A program made the translations under genes and the position numbers. This document shows, piece by piece, positions 52,141-60,250 of a stretch of DNA of 64,000 bases. Source of the DNA: Bacillota bacterium (GTDB lineage: Bacteria; Bacillota; UBA4882; UBA8346); NCBI GenBank assembly GCA_023429995.1, contig JAEZCE010000070.1:1-64000 (forward strand). Reading direction: 5' to 3'. The number at the start of each line of letters is the position of its first letter. Position 1 is the first letter of the stretch. The notes under the pieces were generated by a model. The model was not told the origin of the DNA and ran no database searches. It saw only the letters and a program-made list of their open reading frames with translations.

Positions 52141-52740
52141 ATGTCTCAACCTATGGCAATCTATGCATCCATACCGGCTTCATCGGGGGCGAATTGGGTA
52201 ACGACTATGCCGAATTCAAGCCCGGTTACAGTGACCACGCCTTATGCCCAATGGCCAAATATCGACTGGTCTGATGGCAATATTACACCTTCATTGGGTT
52301 ATGGTGAAGTTCCGCAATACTTATGGTCAACTCCAATCCCGGATCCTAACGATAATGCGCCAAAGTCGTTTACCCGGCGTTTAACCGCCAGTACACAAAT
52401 TAATTTACCCAATATACTGAAAATACCGGTAGGCGGTTCGATAGGCAATCAGTTCAGGTTCATTTTTTCCATTGCGGCGGATGATGAATACACATTTCAA
52501 ATCCTATTAAATGGTCAGTCCATAGCGGAAGAAGTTCCTACCACCGGGTATAACTTTCAAGTTCCTATCCCGTTACCTTGGCGAAATGTTAAAACTTTTT
52601 CATTTGGCCTTGGAAAGAAACCAGTTACGATCAACAATAATGACATTTTAGATATTCAGACTACAGTATCTAACTTACCACAACCTCCCGGAACTGGTAA
52701 CTTGGCAATGGTAACCTGGATTTTACAGCTTTTCTCATAA
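52141..52740 (+). CDS. Unrecognised MSQP-family protein 2 (candidate spore-surface protein)
   Basis: 199 residues, AAGGAGG site. MSQPMAIYASIPASSG, WPNIDWSDGNITPSLGYGEVPQYLW, SFTRRLTAS, a variable beta-rich centre (about 85-150), PLPWRNVKTFSFGLG and AMVTWILQLFS. Paralogue of 49002 with the ends conserved and the middle replaced. It has no Cys or signal peptide. Like its paralogue it converges on StrF/CgeB-like glycosyltransferase genes, which may act on it. Function unknown. Confidence 0.6.
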   Translation: MSQPMAIYASIPASSGANWVTTMPNSSPVTVTTPYAQWPNIDWSDGNITPSLGYGEVPQYLWSTPIPDPNDNAPKSFTRRLTASTQINLPNILKIPVGGSIGNQFRFIFSIAADDEYTFQILLNGQSIAEEVPTTGYNFQVPIPLPWRNVKTFSFGLGKKPVTINNNDILDIQTTVSNLPQPPGTGNLAMVTWILQLFS

Positions 52741-52802
52741 TCGCCGGAATAGGGTTCTGCCAAATTTAGTTTTAAAAAGACTCTTCTCAAATTACAGTAT
52801 AA

Positions 52803-52853
52803 AATACTAAGTTGCTTTCTCATTCATAATAAATCAGAAAGCAACTTAGTATT
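52803..52853. terminator. 18-bp perfect inverted repeat after MSQP gene 2
   Basis: AATACTAAGTTGCTTTCT (52803-52820), 15-nt loop, AGAAAGCAACTTAGTATT (52836-52853). Very stable but followed by ATTCG rather than a T-run on either side. It lies between converging genes and probably acts as a bidirectional terminator or mRNA 3' end. Confidence 0.6.
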
Positions 52854-52876
52854 CGATAGAGTGTGTTCATTGAAAG

Positions 52877-53536
52877 TCAATGGATGAATTCTCGATAATT
52901 ACGGGTAAATATATCCCGTTGTTGGAAAAAACGAATGATATCATCCGATGAATTATTATATGAACACCATGGTTCCCGCTGCATGGGAATACCAACGGCA
53001 TGGCCCGCTTTAATAAATTCCATGCATTGGGCCGAATCATAAAAGTATGGATTTTCAAATAAATCTTCCCGCCAAGGAAGATCATATTGGGTAATCATCA
53101 TGATTCCGTCAACTGATTGTACAGGTTCATATTCTTTGGTTATTTCATTGCCGTAAACCAGAGAATTCCCCAAAAAGACGATTTTACCGCACTGCTCTGT
53201 TGAATCACGCCAATTACCACTAAGCGGTATTTTTTTGGCTCCTATAACTCCCAACATTCCCAATTTGGGATATTTTATAAACAAGGATAAAATATCCGGC
53301 AAAAAATTGCGGTTCATAATATTCATTTTTCTATGAAGATATATTTTATATTTGGCATTGGAATTGCGCATAGCAAAGTTGTAACCCTGGGCTATGCTGA
53401 AGTTGCCGTGTAAAAATTTCTTCGTGAAAGTGTATCCGGAAGGAAGATTCAATAAATCCAAGCATTTTGAAGATTCTTCACATTCGTTTTCATGGTTGGT
53501 GTAATAGATAAAAGTAATGCTATTGTGATCTACCAT
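52877..53536 (-). CDS. StrF-like GT2-family glycosyltransferase, copy 3
   Basis: 219 residues from the ATG at 53536 (AAAGGAGTTG upstream). ITFIYYTNHENE, LPSGYTFTKKFLHGNFSIAQGYNFAMRNSNAKYKIYLHRKMNIM, LGMLGVIGAKKIPLSGNW and SVDGIMMITQYDLPWREDLFENPYFYDSAQCMEFIKAGHAVGIP. The acidic LHQD motif of copies 1 and 2 is LHRK here, so the catalytic acid is altered; it may be inactive or use another residue. Four nt after the CgeB-like gene, same operon. Confidence 0.68.
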   Translation of the reverse strand: MVDHNSITFIYYTNHENECEESSKCLDLLNLPSGYTFTKKFLHGNFSIAQGYNFAMRNSNAKYKIYLHRKMNIMNRNFLPDILSLFIKYPKLGMLGVIGAKKIPLSGNWRDSTEQCGKIVFLGNSLVYGNEITKEYEPVQSVDGIMMITQYDLPWREDLFENPYFYDSAQCMEFIKAGHAVGIPMQREPWCSYNNSSDDIIRFFQQRDIFTRNYREFIH

Positions 53537-53540
53537 TTCA

Positions 53541-54521
53541 TCAACTCCTTTGGACATTACGTATGGGTATTGTAATGCCTGTTTTTTTTAAGATCATTTC
53601 CAATCGGTGATAAAATGTGTGTTCACGATAAGCTCTTTGTTGTCCCGCAATTGCTATTGATTCTCTTTTCTCCGGATGATGGAGATATTCAATTATTTTA
53701 TCCGCAAGGTCTATGGAATCAGTAAAAACAATCATCTCTCGGCCGACATTGAAACATTCCCATAAATCGGGCCGGCTGCTATCCACCAGTTGAAATGCGC
53801 CACTTCCCGCCAAGGCAAAAGTCCGATCATTAGGGCTTGTTCCCGGAATTCCTTTGGAGTTCCCCGAAGGAGGATTTGTTGGGTTGCGATGAATATTGAG
53901 ATTAATCTTCGCTCCGCAGTAATATTTTTGAACTTCCCAAAAATCACAAATAACAGGAATGATAAACTTCCTTAAGTCCGGAACAAGCTCCTGCCCCCAA
54001 TTTCCGATTAATTTAACATTGAAATTTTTAATGGAAGGGGCAACAGAATTTAAGATCCGGATTCGATCCGGAAAAGCCACTCCAACCAGACAAAGGTCAC
54101 TATGATAAGACGGCGGAAATAATAATCGATTATGAATCCTGGGACTACAACACCAGGGAAGATAGTAAACATTTGGACGATTGTATTCATTCACGGCCTG
54201 TTTTTCAGTTGTAAAAACATAATCATAAGTTTCAACCATCTGCCCACGGTGGTAGTCAATTTCATAGGGATCTTCCACTAACCATAAAACAGTAACCGCC
54301 CCTTTGTTTTTTGCATGTTGTACCAGATGCAATGGGGTAAATGTTCCGTGAATAACCAATAATAGATCCGGTTTAAATTCATTGATAATATGATTTGAAA
54401 GCTGAAAGGGATTAATTTGCCTGACATCACAAACAAAATCCTTGGTCAACGTATCAAAAATACCATAAGCATACCGGGATTCAAAAGTCAAACCGCCGGA
54501 ATCAACAAAAAGAATTCTCAT
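53541..54521 (-). CDS. CgeB-like glycosyltransferase, copy 1
   Basis: 326 residues from the ATG at 54521 (AAGAGGAA upstream). RILFVDSGGLTFESRYAYGIFDTL, FKPDLLLVIHG, TVLWLVEDPYEIDYHRG, YDYVFTTEKQAVNEY, VYYLPWCCSPRIH, KINLNIHRNP, GTSPNDRTFALAGSGAFQLVDSSRPDL: the pattern of the CgeB family (GT4-like, DUF3880 plus Glyco_trans_1_2). B. subtilis CgeB is made in the mother cell and affects the spore crust glycans. 52% or more of the motif positions are shared with the gene at 55588 by eye. Confidence 0.8.
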   Translation of the reverse strand: MRILFVDSGGLTFESRYAYGIFDTLTKDFVCDVRQINPFQLSNHIINEFKPDLLLVIHGTFTPLHLVQHAKNKGAVTVLWLVEDPYEIDYHRGQMVETYDYVFTTEKQAVNEYNRPNVYYLPWCCSPRIHNRLLFPPSYHSDLCLVGVAFPDRIRILNSVAPSIKNFNVKLIGNWGQELVPDLRKFIIPVICDFWEVQKYYCGAKINLNIHRNPTNPPSGNSKGIPGTSPNDRTFALAGSGAFQLVDSSRPDLWECFNVGREMIVFTDSIDLADKIIEYLHHPEKRESIAIAGQQRAYREHTFYHRLEMILKKTGITIPIRNVQRS

Positions 54522-54651
54522 TGAATATTTTCCTCTTATAAGCTTTTTATAGTCCAAAACCGAAAAAAAGTATTGAATTATTATGGAACTATCTTATGAA
54601 AAATCCCTTGTTTTTGAAACATCGGCTATTGAAATATACCTATGTCAGATA

Positions 54652-54680
54652 CACCATCACCATTAAAAAAACATATACTT
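54652..54680 (+). promoter_or_regulatory. SigK-like promoter of the GT2-CgeB operon
   Basis: AC at 54653-54654, 17-nt spacer, CATATACTT at 54672-54680; last base of the -10 is off consensus. Confidence 0.4.
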
Positions 54681-54746
54681 GAGTATATTACTATAAAGTC
54701 CCTGTAGAGACTCTTTATGACTAACCATTGAAAAAGGTGATTGTTT

Positions 54747-55538
54747 TTGAAATTTTCGGTAATTATCAATTGTTACAATACCCTCCCTATCATTAAAAAG
54801 TGCGTAGATTCAGTAATTGAATCAACGGATTCAGATACTGAAATTCTATTAGTCAATAATCATCCGCCTTATCCGGAGGTTCAAAGTTATTTAAAAGGCT
54901 ACATTCATCAGCGTGTCAAAATATTGGATCCCGGAAGAAACCTGTCCCATATTTTAGGCACTCAATTTGCTGAAAAATTTGCCGGCGGAGAGTATTTGGT
55001 TCGGATGGATGATGACGCGGTCCTTCCAAAAAATAACTGGATTAATGCAATGAGCCTAGCGTTAAATCGCTTTTCAGATTTAGCCTATGTGGGATTGCCT
55101 TGGCCGGGTGTTCCTTTAACCGGCAACGACCGGATAAATACACCTGAATTCACACTGGAATATGCTGATGTAGTTCTTTTTACTTGCGTAATGTTTAGAC
55201 GAAGTATCTGGCGTTCTTATTTTGTAATTCCTCAACAAGGAATTTACGGAAATGACGATACCTATTCCGCCCAAAAAGCCAATCAGCTTGGTTTAAAAAA
55301 AGCTTATCTTGTTTCTCATTTCTGTGAACATTTAGGTCGAACCCCCGAATGTGATCCTCTTTATGGGGCCTGGAAGGTGTTTTACGCAATGAATATTACG
55401 AATTTAGACTTTGAGGCATGGCGAAATTTGATTGGTAAAATTAGCCTCCAAGAAGAAAATTTATTGCGACAATTCGGGTATCCCCAGGATCAAATCGAAC
55501 AAATAAAAACGGTATTATCCAAACCATATAAAAGATAA
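54747..55538 (+). CDS. GT2-family glycosyltransferase
   Basis: 263 residues from the TTG at 54747, 7 nt after AAAGGTGA; the in-frame TTG at 54741 abuts that site. FSVIINCYNTLPIIKKCVDSVI, EILLVNNHPPYPEV, GEYLVRMDDDAVLPKNNW (DDD metal motif), CVMFRRSIW and YGNDDTYSAQKANQLGLKKAYLVSHFCEHLGR. Short GT-A protein with no membrane anchor. 49 nt before the CgeB-like copy 2, probably the same transcript. Confidence 0.78.
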   Translation: MKFSVIINCYNTLPIIKKCVDSVIESTDSDTEILLVNNHPPYPEVQSYLKGYIHQRVKILDPGRNLSHILGTQFAEKFAGGEYLVRMDDDAVLPKNNWINAMSLALNRFSDLAYVGLPWPGVPLTGNDRINTPEFTLEYADVVLFTCVMFRRSIWRSYFVIPQQGIYGNDDTYSAQKANQLGLKKAYLVSHFCEHLGRTPECDPLYGAWKVFYAMNITNLDFEAWRNLIGKISLQEENLLRQFGYPQDQIEQIKTVLSKPYKR

Positions 55539-55587
55539 GTCTTCCGAATCTACATGAAAACAGCATGCAAAGAAGGAGGAATATTTT

Positions 55588-56670
55588 TTGAAAGTTTTAT
55601 TCGTAGACTCTGGTGGGCCCGGATTCAATACTCGATACTCCTATGATGTTTATTCAACTCTCGTAAAAGAGTTTAAATGCATAACCCGGCAAGTATCACC
55701 TCAAAATCTTTCCCCCGGGCTGTTAACCAGTTTTCACCCGGATGTTTTATTGGTGATGCACGGTTCAGTGACATCTTGCCATCTGGTTCGTTTGGCTAAA
55801 TCTTTAGGAACAACGACCATATTATGGATAATAGAAGATCCTTACGAAATCGATGTCCATCGCGGAGAAATGGTAAATTCTTATGATTATGTTTTTACAA
55901 ACGAACGTTTAGCGGTCGGACAATATGCCAGACGGAATGTATATTATCTTCCATGGTGTTGTAATCCGGAAGTTCATCGAAGTTTAATCGTCTCCACGAA
56001 TTACCAAAGTGATTTGTGTTTTGTAGGAATGGGGTTCCGAAATCGGGTTCGGATATTGAATGCAATTGCTCCACGAATTCAAAATTTAAATGTGAAATTA
56101 ATCGGCGATTGGCAAAGTTGGGGCGAAGAATTAGTTCCAAGCTTAAAACGATTTGTCCTTCCAACAATCAATGATTTCCGGGAAGTGCAAAAATATTATA
56201 ATGGGGCAAAGATCAATCTCAATATTCATCGTGACCCTGTTGACCCTCCCACAGGAAATACTTTAGGTATCGGAGCTTGCAGCCCAAATGATCGTACATT
56301 TGCTTTGGCGGGTTGCGGCGCCTTTCAACTGGTAGATTATACTCGTTCCGGCATCTGGGAATATTTTACCGACGGAGTTGAAATCGTTGGTTTTCATGAT
56401 CCCGGAGATCTTGCTCAAAAGATTGACTTTTATCTTGTGAACCCGCAATCACGGATTAATATTGGCAAAGCCGCACAGCGGAAAGCATATTCATCCAATA
56501 CATTTAAGCATCGTTTGAATGAAATCTTCCGGGTTATCAACAAACCAATCCATCGTAACAACAACAAAAGTAATTCCAGCGGTAAGATAAACCAATCGGG
56601 CCAAGGTTTTTATTCCTCGCTTACGAAAAATAACTTAAACCACGAATTCCGGGTTCGGTCGAATCAGTAA
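55588..56670 (+). CDS. CgeB-like glycosyltransferase, copy 2
   Basis: 360 residues, TTG start with AAGGAGGAAT upstream. Same blocks as copy 1: VLFVDSGGPGFNTRYSYDVYSTL, TTILWIIEDPYEIDVHRGEMV, YDYVFTNERLAVGQY, VYYLPWCCNPEVH, INLNIHRDPVDPPTGN, CSPNDRTFALAGCGAFQLVDYTRSGIWEYF. It has a basic, Asn/Ser-rich tail of about 35 residues after RLNEIFRVI that copy 1 lacks. The two copies lie on opposite strands around the 54747 gene. Confidence 0.8.
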   Translation: MKVLFVDSGGPGFNTRYSYDVYSTLVKEFKCITRQVSPQNLSPGLLTSFHPDVLLVMHGSVTSCHLVRLAKSLGTTTILWIIEDPYEIDVHRGEMVNSYDYVFTNERLAVGQYARRNVYYLPWCCNPEVHRSLIVSTNYQSDLCFVGMGFRNRVRILNAIAPRIQNLNVKLIGDWQSWGEELVPSLKRFVLPTINDFREVQKYYNGAKINLNIHRDPVDPPTGNTLGIGACSPNDRTFALAGCGAFQLVDYTRSGIWEYFTDGVEIVGFHDPGDLAQKIDFYLVNPQSRINIGKAAQRKAYSSNTFKHRLNEIFRVINKPIHRNNNKSNSSGKINQSGQGFYSSLTKNNLNHEFRVRSNQ

Positions 56671-56673
56671 AAC

Positions 56674-57483
56674 TCATTTTATGCAGCTAAAATGTAAATT
56701 TTTTTCCTGGGGAAAAACCGGAAGATCATTTTCCATAAGATGTTCCCAACCAAATTCCCGGAGCTCCTTAGCCCATTTTTTATTAAAATGCTGGTAACTA
56801 ATGTTTTCTAATCTTTTACACTCGCAAATATCGCTGTGATTAAACGAAACATGACAAAAATGCTTGATGAGTACGTCAAGGGCCACCCGCAATTGATAAC
56901 CGGCTTTTCGAATACGAAGAGATATGTCAAAATCATCGGCTCCCAAGGGCATGTTTTCATCAAAATAACCGATTTTTTCGATTAAACGCCGGTCAAAGAG
57001 AAATAAACACCCAATAATAAATTTCACCGGTTCGGATTGGTGTCGGTAAACGGTTGCAAATTTGCGATCAGCAGCCTCCAATTTGCTCGAATAGGAAAGA
57101 GGTAAGGCGGCCTGCGGGCCGCCAATACCAATTCCTTTCGGGCCCACCGCTAAAGTATTTGAATTGTTCAATAAATGCCAACATAATCGGGATAACCATC
57201 CTTTAGGTATTAAAATATCAGGATTCATGGTTACCAAAACATCTCCGCCTGATTGGGATATTCCTTGATTACAGGCTTTCGTAAAGCCGAAATTGGACTG
57301 GTTTAAAATCAATTTTATTTCGGGTTGCTTTATCTTTTGTAAAAAAGCCACAGAATCATCGGATGAATGATTATCAACTACAATAATTTCGTAAGGTATA
57401 TCTGTATTGGTTTTTAGGCTTGTTAGACATGATTCCAAAAAAGGCCTCGAATTAAAATTAACAATAATAATACTGGCTTTCAA
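56674..57483 (-). CDS. GT2-family glycosyltransferase
   Basis: 269 residues from the TTG at 57483, which has GGGAGGAAT upstream; the longer frame to 57615 has no ribosome site. ASIIIVNFNSRPFLESCLTSL, EIIVVDNHSSDDSVAFL, NFGFTKACNQGISQSGGDVLVTMNPDILIPKGWL, IGCLFLFDRRLIEKIGYFDENMPLGADDFDISLRIRKAGYQLRVALDVLIKH. Rhamnosyltransferase-like GT-A layout similar to 48097. It converges on copy 2 of the CgeB-like gene with only 3 nt between stops. Confidence 0.85.
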   Translation of the reverse strand: MKASIIIVNFNSRPFLESCLTSLKTNTDIPYEIIVVDNHSSDDSVAFLQKIKQPEIKLILNQSNFGFTKACNQGISQSGGDVLVTMNPDILIPKGWLSRLCWHLLNNSNTLAVGPKGIGIGGPQAALPLSYSSKLEAADRKFATVYRHQSEPVKFIIGCLFLFDRRLIEKIGYFDENMPLGADDFDISLRIRKAGYQLRVALDVLIKHFCHVSFNHSDICECKRLENISYQHFNKKWAKELREFGWEHLMENDLPVFPQEKNLHFSCIK

Positions 57484-57770
57484 AATATTCCTCCCGTCAA
57501 GCCTTATTTTCCAGGAAACCAGGTCGCCTTTCTCAATCGTTCCAATGTTTTTAAGGAAGCTAATTAAATATATTTGAAATAAATTGTTTTGATTCCAGCG
57601 TCTTACCTCGAACATTGACTTTTTCTAAATCCGCAGCAATCATGCTCTGGTGTGTGATTTCCGGGCCCGTCCCCCCACATCGCAATTCCAGTCCCTCTAT
57701 GAATATCAAAAGTGCTTTAATCAGCATACAATAATAAGAGTCATATGATCTTCTTTGGGAGGTCTTCGGT

Positions 57771-58511
57771 ATGAAAGGAATCATCCTGGCTGGAGGGATA
57801 GGGACCAGATTATCGCCGCTTACGGAGGTTATCAACAAACATTTATTACCTGTCGGCAGAGAACCCATGATCTGGCATCCGATAAGGCAATTAATTGAAA
57901 CCGGGATTACAGAGATTTTAATCGTGTCATCTGCAGAACATATGGGACTCTTGATTGAGTCTTTGGGATCAGGCAACCGTTTCGGATGTGAACTGACCTT
58001 TAGGGTTCAGGAAAAGGCCGGAGGTATTGCCCATGCTTTAGCGATTGGGGAACGATTTGCAAACGGGGACCCAATCATAGTATTACTGGGAGATAATATT
58101 TTTGAATATTCCATCTCTGCTTATGTTGATAATTTTTTACGGCAGGCGACTGGAGCGCGTATTCTTTTAAAGGAAGTCGACGATCCCGAACGTTTCGGCA
58201 TTGCAACTTTTTATAATGAAAAGATTGATTCGATTGAAGAAAAACCAACCAAACCAAAAAGCCATTACGCTGTAACAGGATGTTATATGTATGATGACCA
58301 AGTTTTTGATATCATCCGTATGATTAATCCTTCAACCCGTGGAGAAATGGAGATTACCACTGTCAACAATCTTTATATCAAGCAAGGGCAAATGGAATAT
58401 AGTTTTATTCATGGACGTTGGACTGATGCCGGAACCTACGAATCTTTAAATGAAGCAAATTGTATCTTGTCGGCCAATCATAATAAAATCCTTAAAAAGG
58501 ATTTCGTTTAA
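57771..58511 (+). CDS. Glucose-1-phosphate thymidylyltransferase-like (RmlA/SpsI)
   Basis: 246 residues, GGGAGG 10 nt before ATG. MKGIILAGGIGTRLSPLTEVINKHLLPVGREPMIWHP (activation loop), GGIAHALAIGE, VLLGDNIFEYS, DPERFGIATF, EEKPTKPKSHYAVTGCYMYDD and GEMEITTVNNLYI, FIHGRWTDAGTYESL. The length is exactly that recalled for B. subtilis SpsI, shorter than RmlA (about 290). It would make dTDP-glucose for the RmlC/RmlD branch. A CATACAATA box upstream near 57724-57732 could be a SigE/SigK -10. Confidence 0.88.
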   Translation: MKGIILAGGIGTRLSPLTEVINKHLLPVGREPMIWHPIRQLIETGITEILIVSSAEHMGLLIESLGSGNRFGCELTFRVQEKAGGIAHALAIGERFANGDPIIVLLGDNIFEYSISAYVDNFLRQATGARILLKEVDDPERFGIATFYNEKIDSIEEKPTKPKSHYAVTGCYMYDDQVFDIIRMINPSTRGEMEITTVNNLYIKQGQMEYSFIHGRWTDAGTYESLNEANCILSANHNKILKKDFV

Positions 58512-58554
58512 AAGTTATCGTTAAAAAGTAGCCATAACTTAAATCAAATCATAA

Positions 58555-58585
58555 AAGCCCGGTAAAACCGGGCTTCATTCATTTT
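58555..58585 (+). terminator. Intrinsic terminator after RmlA-like gene
   Basis: AAGCCCGG (58555-58562), TAAAA loop, CCGGGCTT (58568-58575), followed by CATTCATTTT. Confidence 0.75.
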
Positions 58586-58608
58586 AATTCGCGGTAGGCA
58601 ACTTTTCC

Positions 58609-58986
58609 CTAATTACAAGAATTGCATATGGTGCTGAAGGTATTTGAAGGATGAACGATTGTGATGCCTTGAGTGCAAGGCAAACAAAGGTTCTTAACTT
58701 TTAAGGCCACTGTTTGCAAAATCTGCGAAACGGCCAAAATAATCTCAATATTCGTCAACCCTATGCCGTTCTGCAAGAGAGCAATCGCTTGGTTTAAGCG
58801 ATTGATAATGTCGGCTTTTCGAATGGCATTGAGCGGTAAGTCCTGAACCGCCCCCTGAACTAATAGCAATTGATTTACTAAAGAAGCGGCGGTAGCAGGA
58901 GTTAATCCGCCAGGGTTGCTTAAAAAATCATCTACAAACTGAGCGGCATTGGCAATATCTTGAAGGACTGAACATTTACTACTCAT
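58609..58986 (-). CDS. Small Cys-containing helical protein, unknown
   Basis: 125 residues, GGAGGTG site. Starts MSSKCSVLQDIANAAQFVDDFL; the body (about 10-95) is predominantly amphipathic helix with Ala/Leu/Asn (PATAASLVNQLLLVQGAVQ, INRLNQAIALLQNGIGL). It ends with CLPCTQGITIV and a CNSCN tail. Cys at both ends and no signal peptide resemble small disulfide-linked spore coat proteins. A CATAAGATG box lies 19 nt before the start codon on the minus strand, close to the sporulation -10 pattern but poorly placed. No family recognised. Confidence 0.55.
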   Translation of the reverse strand: MSSKCSVLQDIANAAQFVDDFLSNPGGLTPATAASLVNQLLLVQGAVQDLPLNAIRKADIINRLNQAIALLQNGIGLTNIEIILAVSQILQTVALKVKNLCLPCTQGITIVHPSNTFSTICNSCN

Positions 58987-59084
58987 TGAATAACACCTCC
59001 GAAATCATCTTATGAAGATAATTATAATAAGGCGCTATTCAATGATATAAAAATGCAAATTTCCTGATATTTTCTGTTTTTTTA

Positions 59085-60065
59085 CTAGGAGTTACTTGTT
59101 TGTTGAACTTTTAGCCGGTTTCTCCAATAGTCCAATAAATCTGCCAAAGTCTTTTCAAAAGTTATTTTAGGCTCCCATCCTGTTACTTTATTGAATTTTT
59201 TATATGTTCCCAGCAAGACAGGTACATCTGAAGGCCTGATTCTGGTTGGATCAATTTTAATATCAATTTTTTTATCCGAATAACTCAAAATAATATTTAA
59301 AACTTTTTTAATCGGATAGGAATTCCCTGTGCAAATTTGATATACTTCTCCCGCTTTCCCTTTTTGCAAAGCCAACCAATAAGCGCAGGCGATATCTCTA
59401 ACATCCGTAAAGTCCCTTCGGGTTTCCAAATCACCGACATAAACCACGGGAATCCTGATACCAAGTTCGATCTCGGCGACCTGTTTTGCAAAATCCGATG
59501 CTACAAAAAGCTCTCCTTGTCGGGGGCCGGTATGATTAAACGCCCGGGTTCTCACGATATCAAGACCATAACTTTTATAATATTGATACCCTAGCATATC
59601 CTGGGCTACTTTGCTGACACCGTGGGGAGTAAGCGGTCTTAATTGGTTGTTTTCATTGATTGGAAGTTCTTCATCCAGAACCAAACCGTATTCCTCACTG
59701 GAACCGGCGATCATGGTTCTGCAATCCGGCGAAATATTCCTCACTGCTTCCAGAATATTGATTTGACCTATTATATTGTTAGTAATGGTATCGTTGGGGC
59801 TATTCCAGGAAGCCGGTACATAACTGTGTCCTGCCAAGTGAAATAAATACTTTGGCTTAACGTTTTCAATCAAATCCCGGACAGATTTGGCATCTCTTAA
59901 TTCACATTCATAAAACTTAATCCGATTTTCGATTTTTTGCAAGTTACTGCGGTTACTTCGCCAACGCACCGAACCATAAATCTCGACATCTTCGATAGAG
60001 TCTAAAATGTATTCGGCGAGATGACTACCGGAAAATCCGGTGATGCCAGTAATTAATACCTTCAT
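59085..60065 (-). CDS. GDP-mannose 4,6-dehydratase / GDP-6-deoxy-mannose reductase family SDR
   Basis: 326 residues from the ATG at 60065 (AAAGGGGGCC upstream; the frame is open to 60164). VLITGITGFSGSHLAEYIL, IYGSVRWRSNRSNL, YLFHLAGHSYVPASWNSPNDT, IAGSSEEYG, LTPHGVSKVAQDMLGYQYYKSYGLDIVRTRAFNHTGPRQGE, DFTDVRDIACAYWLAL and RPSDVPVLLGTYKKF. The Tyr position of Y-x3-K is replaced by His (HGVSK), unusual in this family. Closest to GDP-mannose-modifying enzymes that make GDP-D-rhamnose or GDP-6-deoxy sugars; the actual substrate may differ. Confidence 0.82.
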   Translation of the reverse strand: MKVLITGITGFSGSHLAEYILDSIEDVEIYGSVRWRSNRSNLQKIENRIKFYECELRDAKSVRDLIENVKPKYLFHLAGHSYVPASWNSPNDTITNNIIGQINILEAVRNISPDCRTMIAGSSEEYGLVLDEELPINENNQLRPLTPHGVSKVAQDMLGYQYYKSYGLDIVRTRAFNHTGPRQGELFVASDFAKQVAEIELGIRIPVVYVGDLETRRDFTDVRDIACAYWLALQKGKAGEVYQICTGNSYPIKKVLNIILSYSDKKIDIKIDPTRIRPSDVPVLLGTYKKFNKVTGWEPKITFEKTLADLLDYWRNRLKVQQTSNS

Positions 60066-60220
60066 AAATATTTTTGGCCCCCTTTGGAATAGATTTTTGC
60101 ACAAAAATATACTTACTCGGAAAAAATTGCCGTATAAAAATTCATCATTAACCAAAAATCCCATGATTCGCCTTAGTAAATGTTTACGCAGTTGTCCTAA
60201 AGAAGAGAAGTAAAATATAT

Positions 60221-60250
60221 AAAAAAACCGGGGGTTAAACCCCCGGTTTT
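60221..60250 (-). terminator. Terminator overlapping the stop codon of the SPOCS gene
   Basis: AAAACCGGGGGTT (60250-60238 on the minus strand) pairs with AACCCCCGGTTTT (60236-60224), then more T. The 5' arm encodes the last residues KPGV and the loop holds the TAA stop. Confidence 0.85.
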
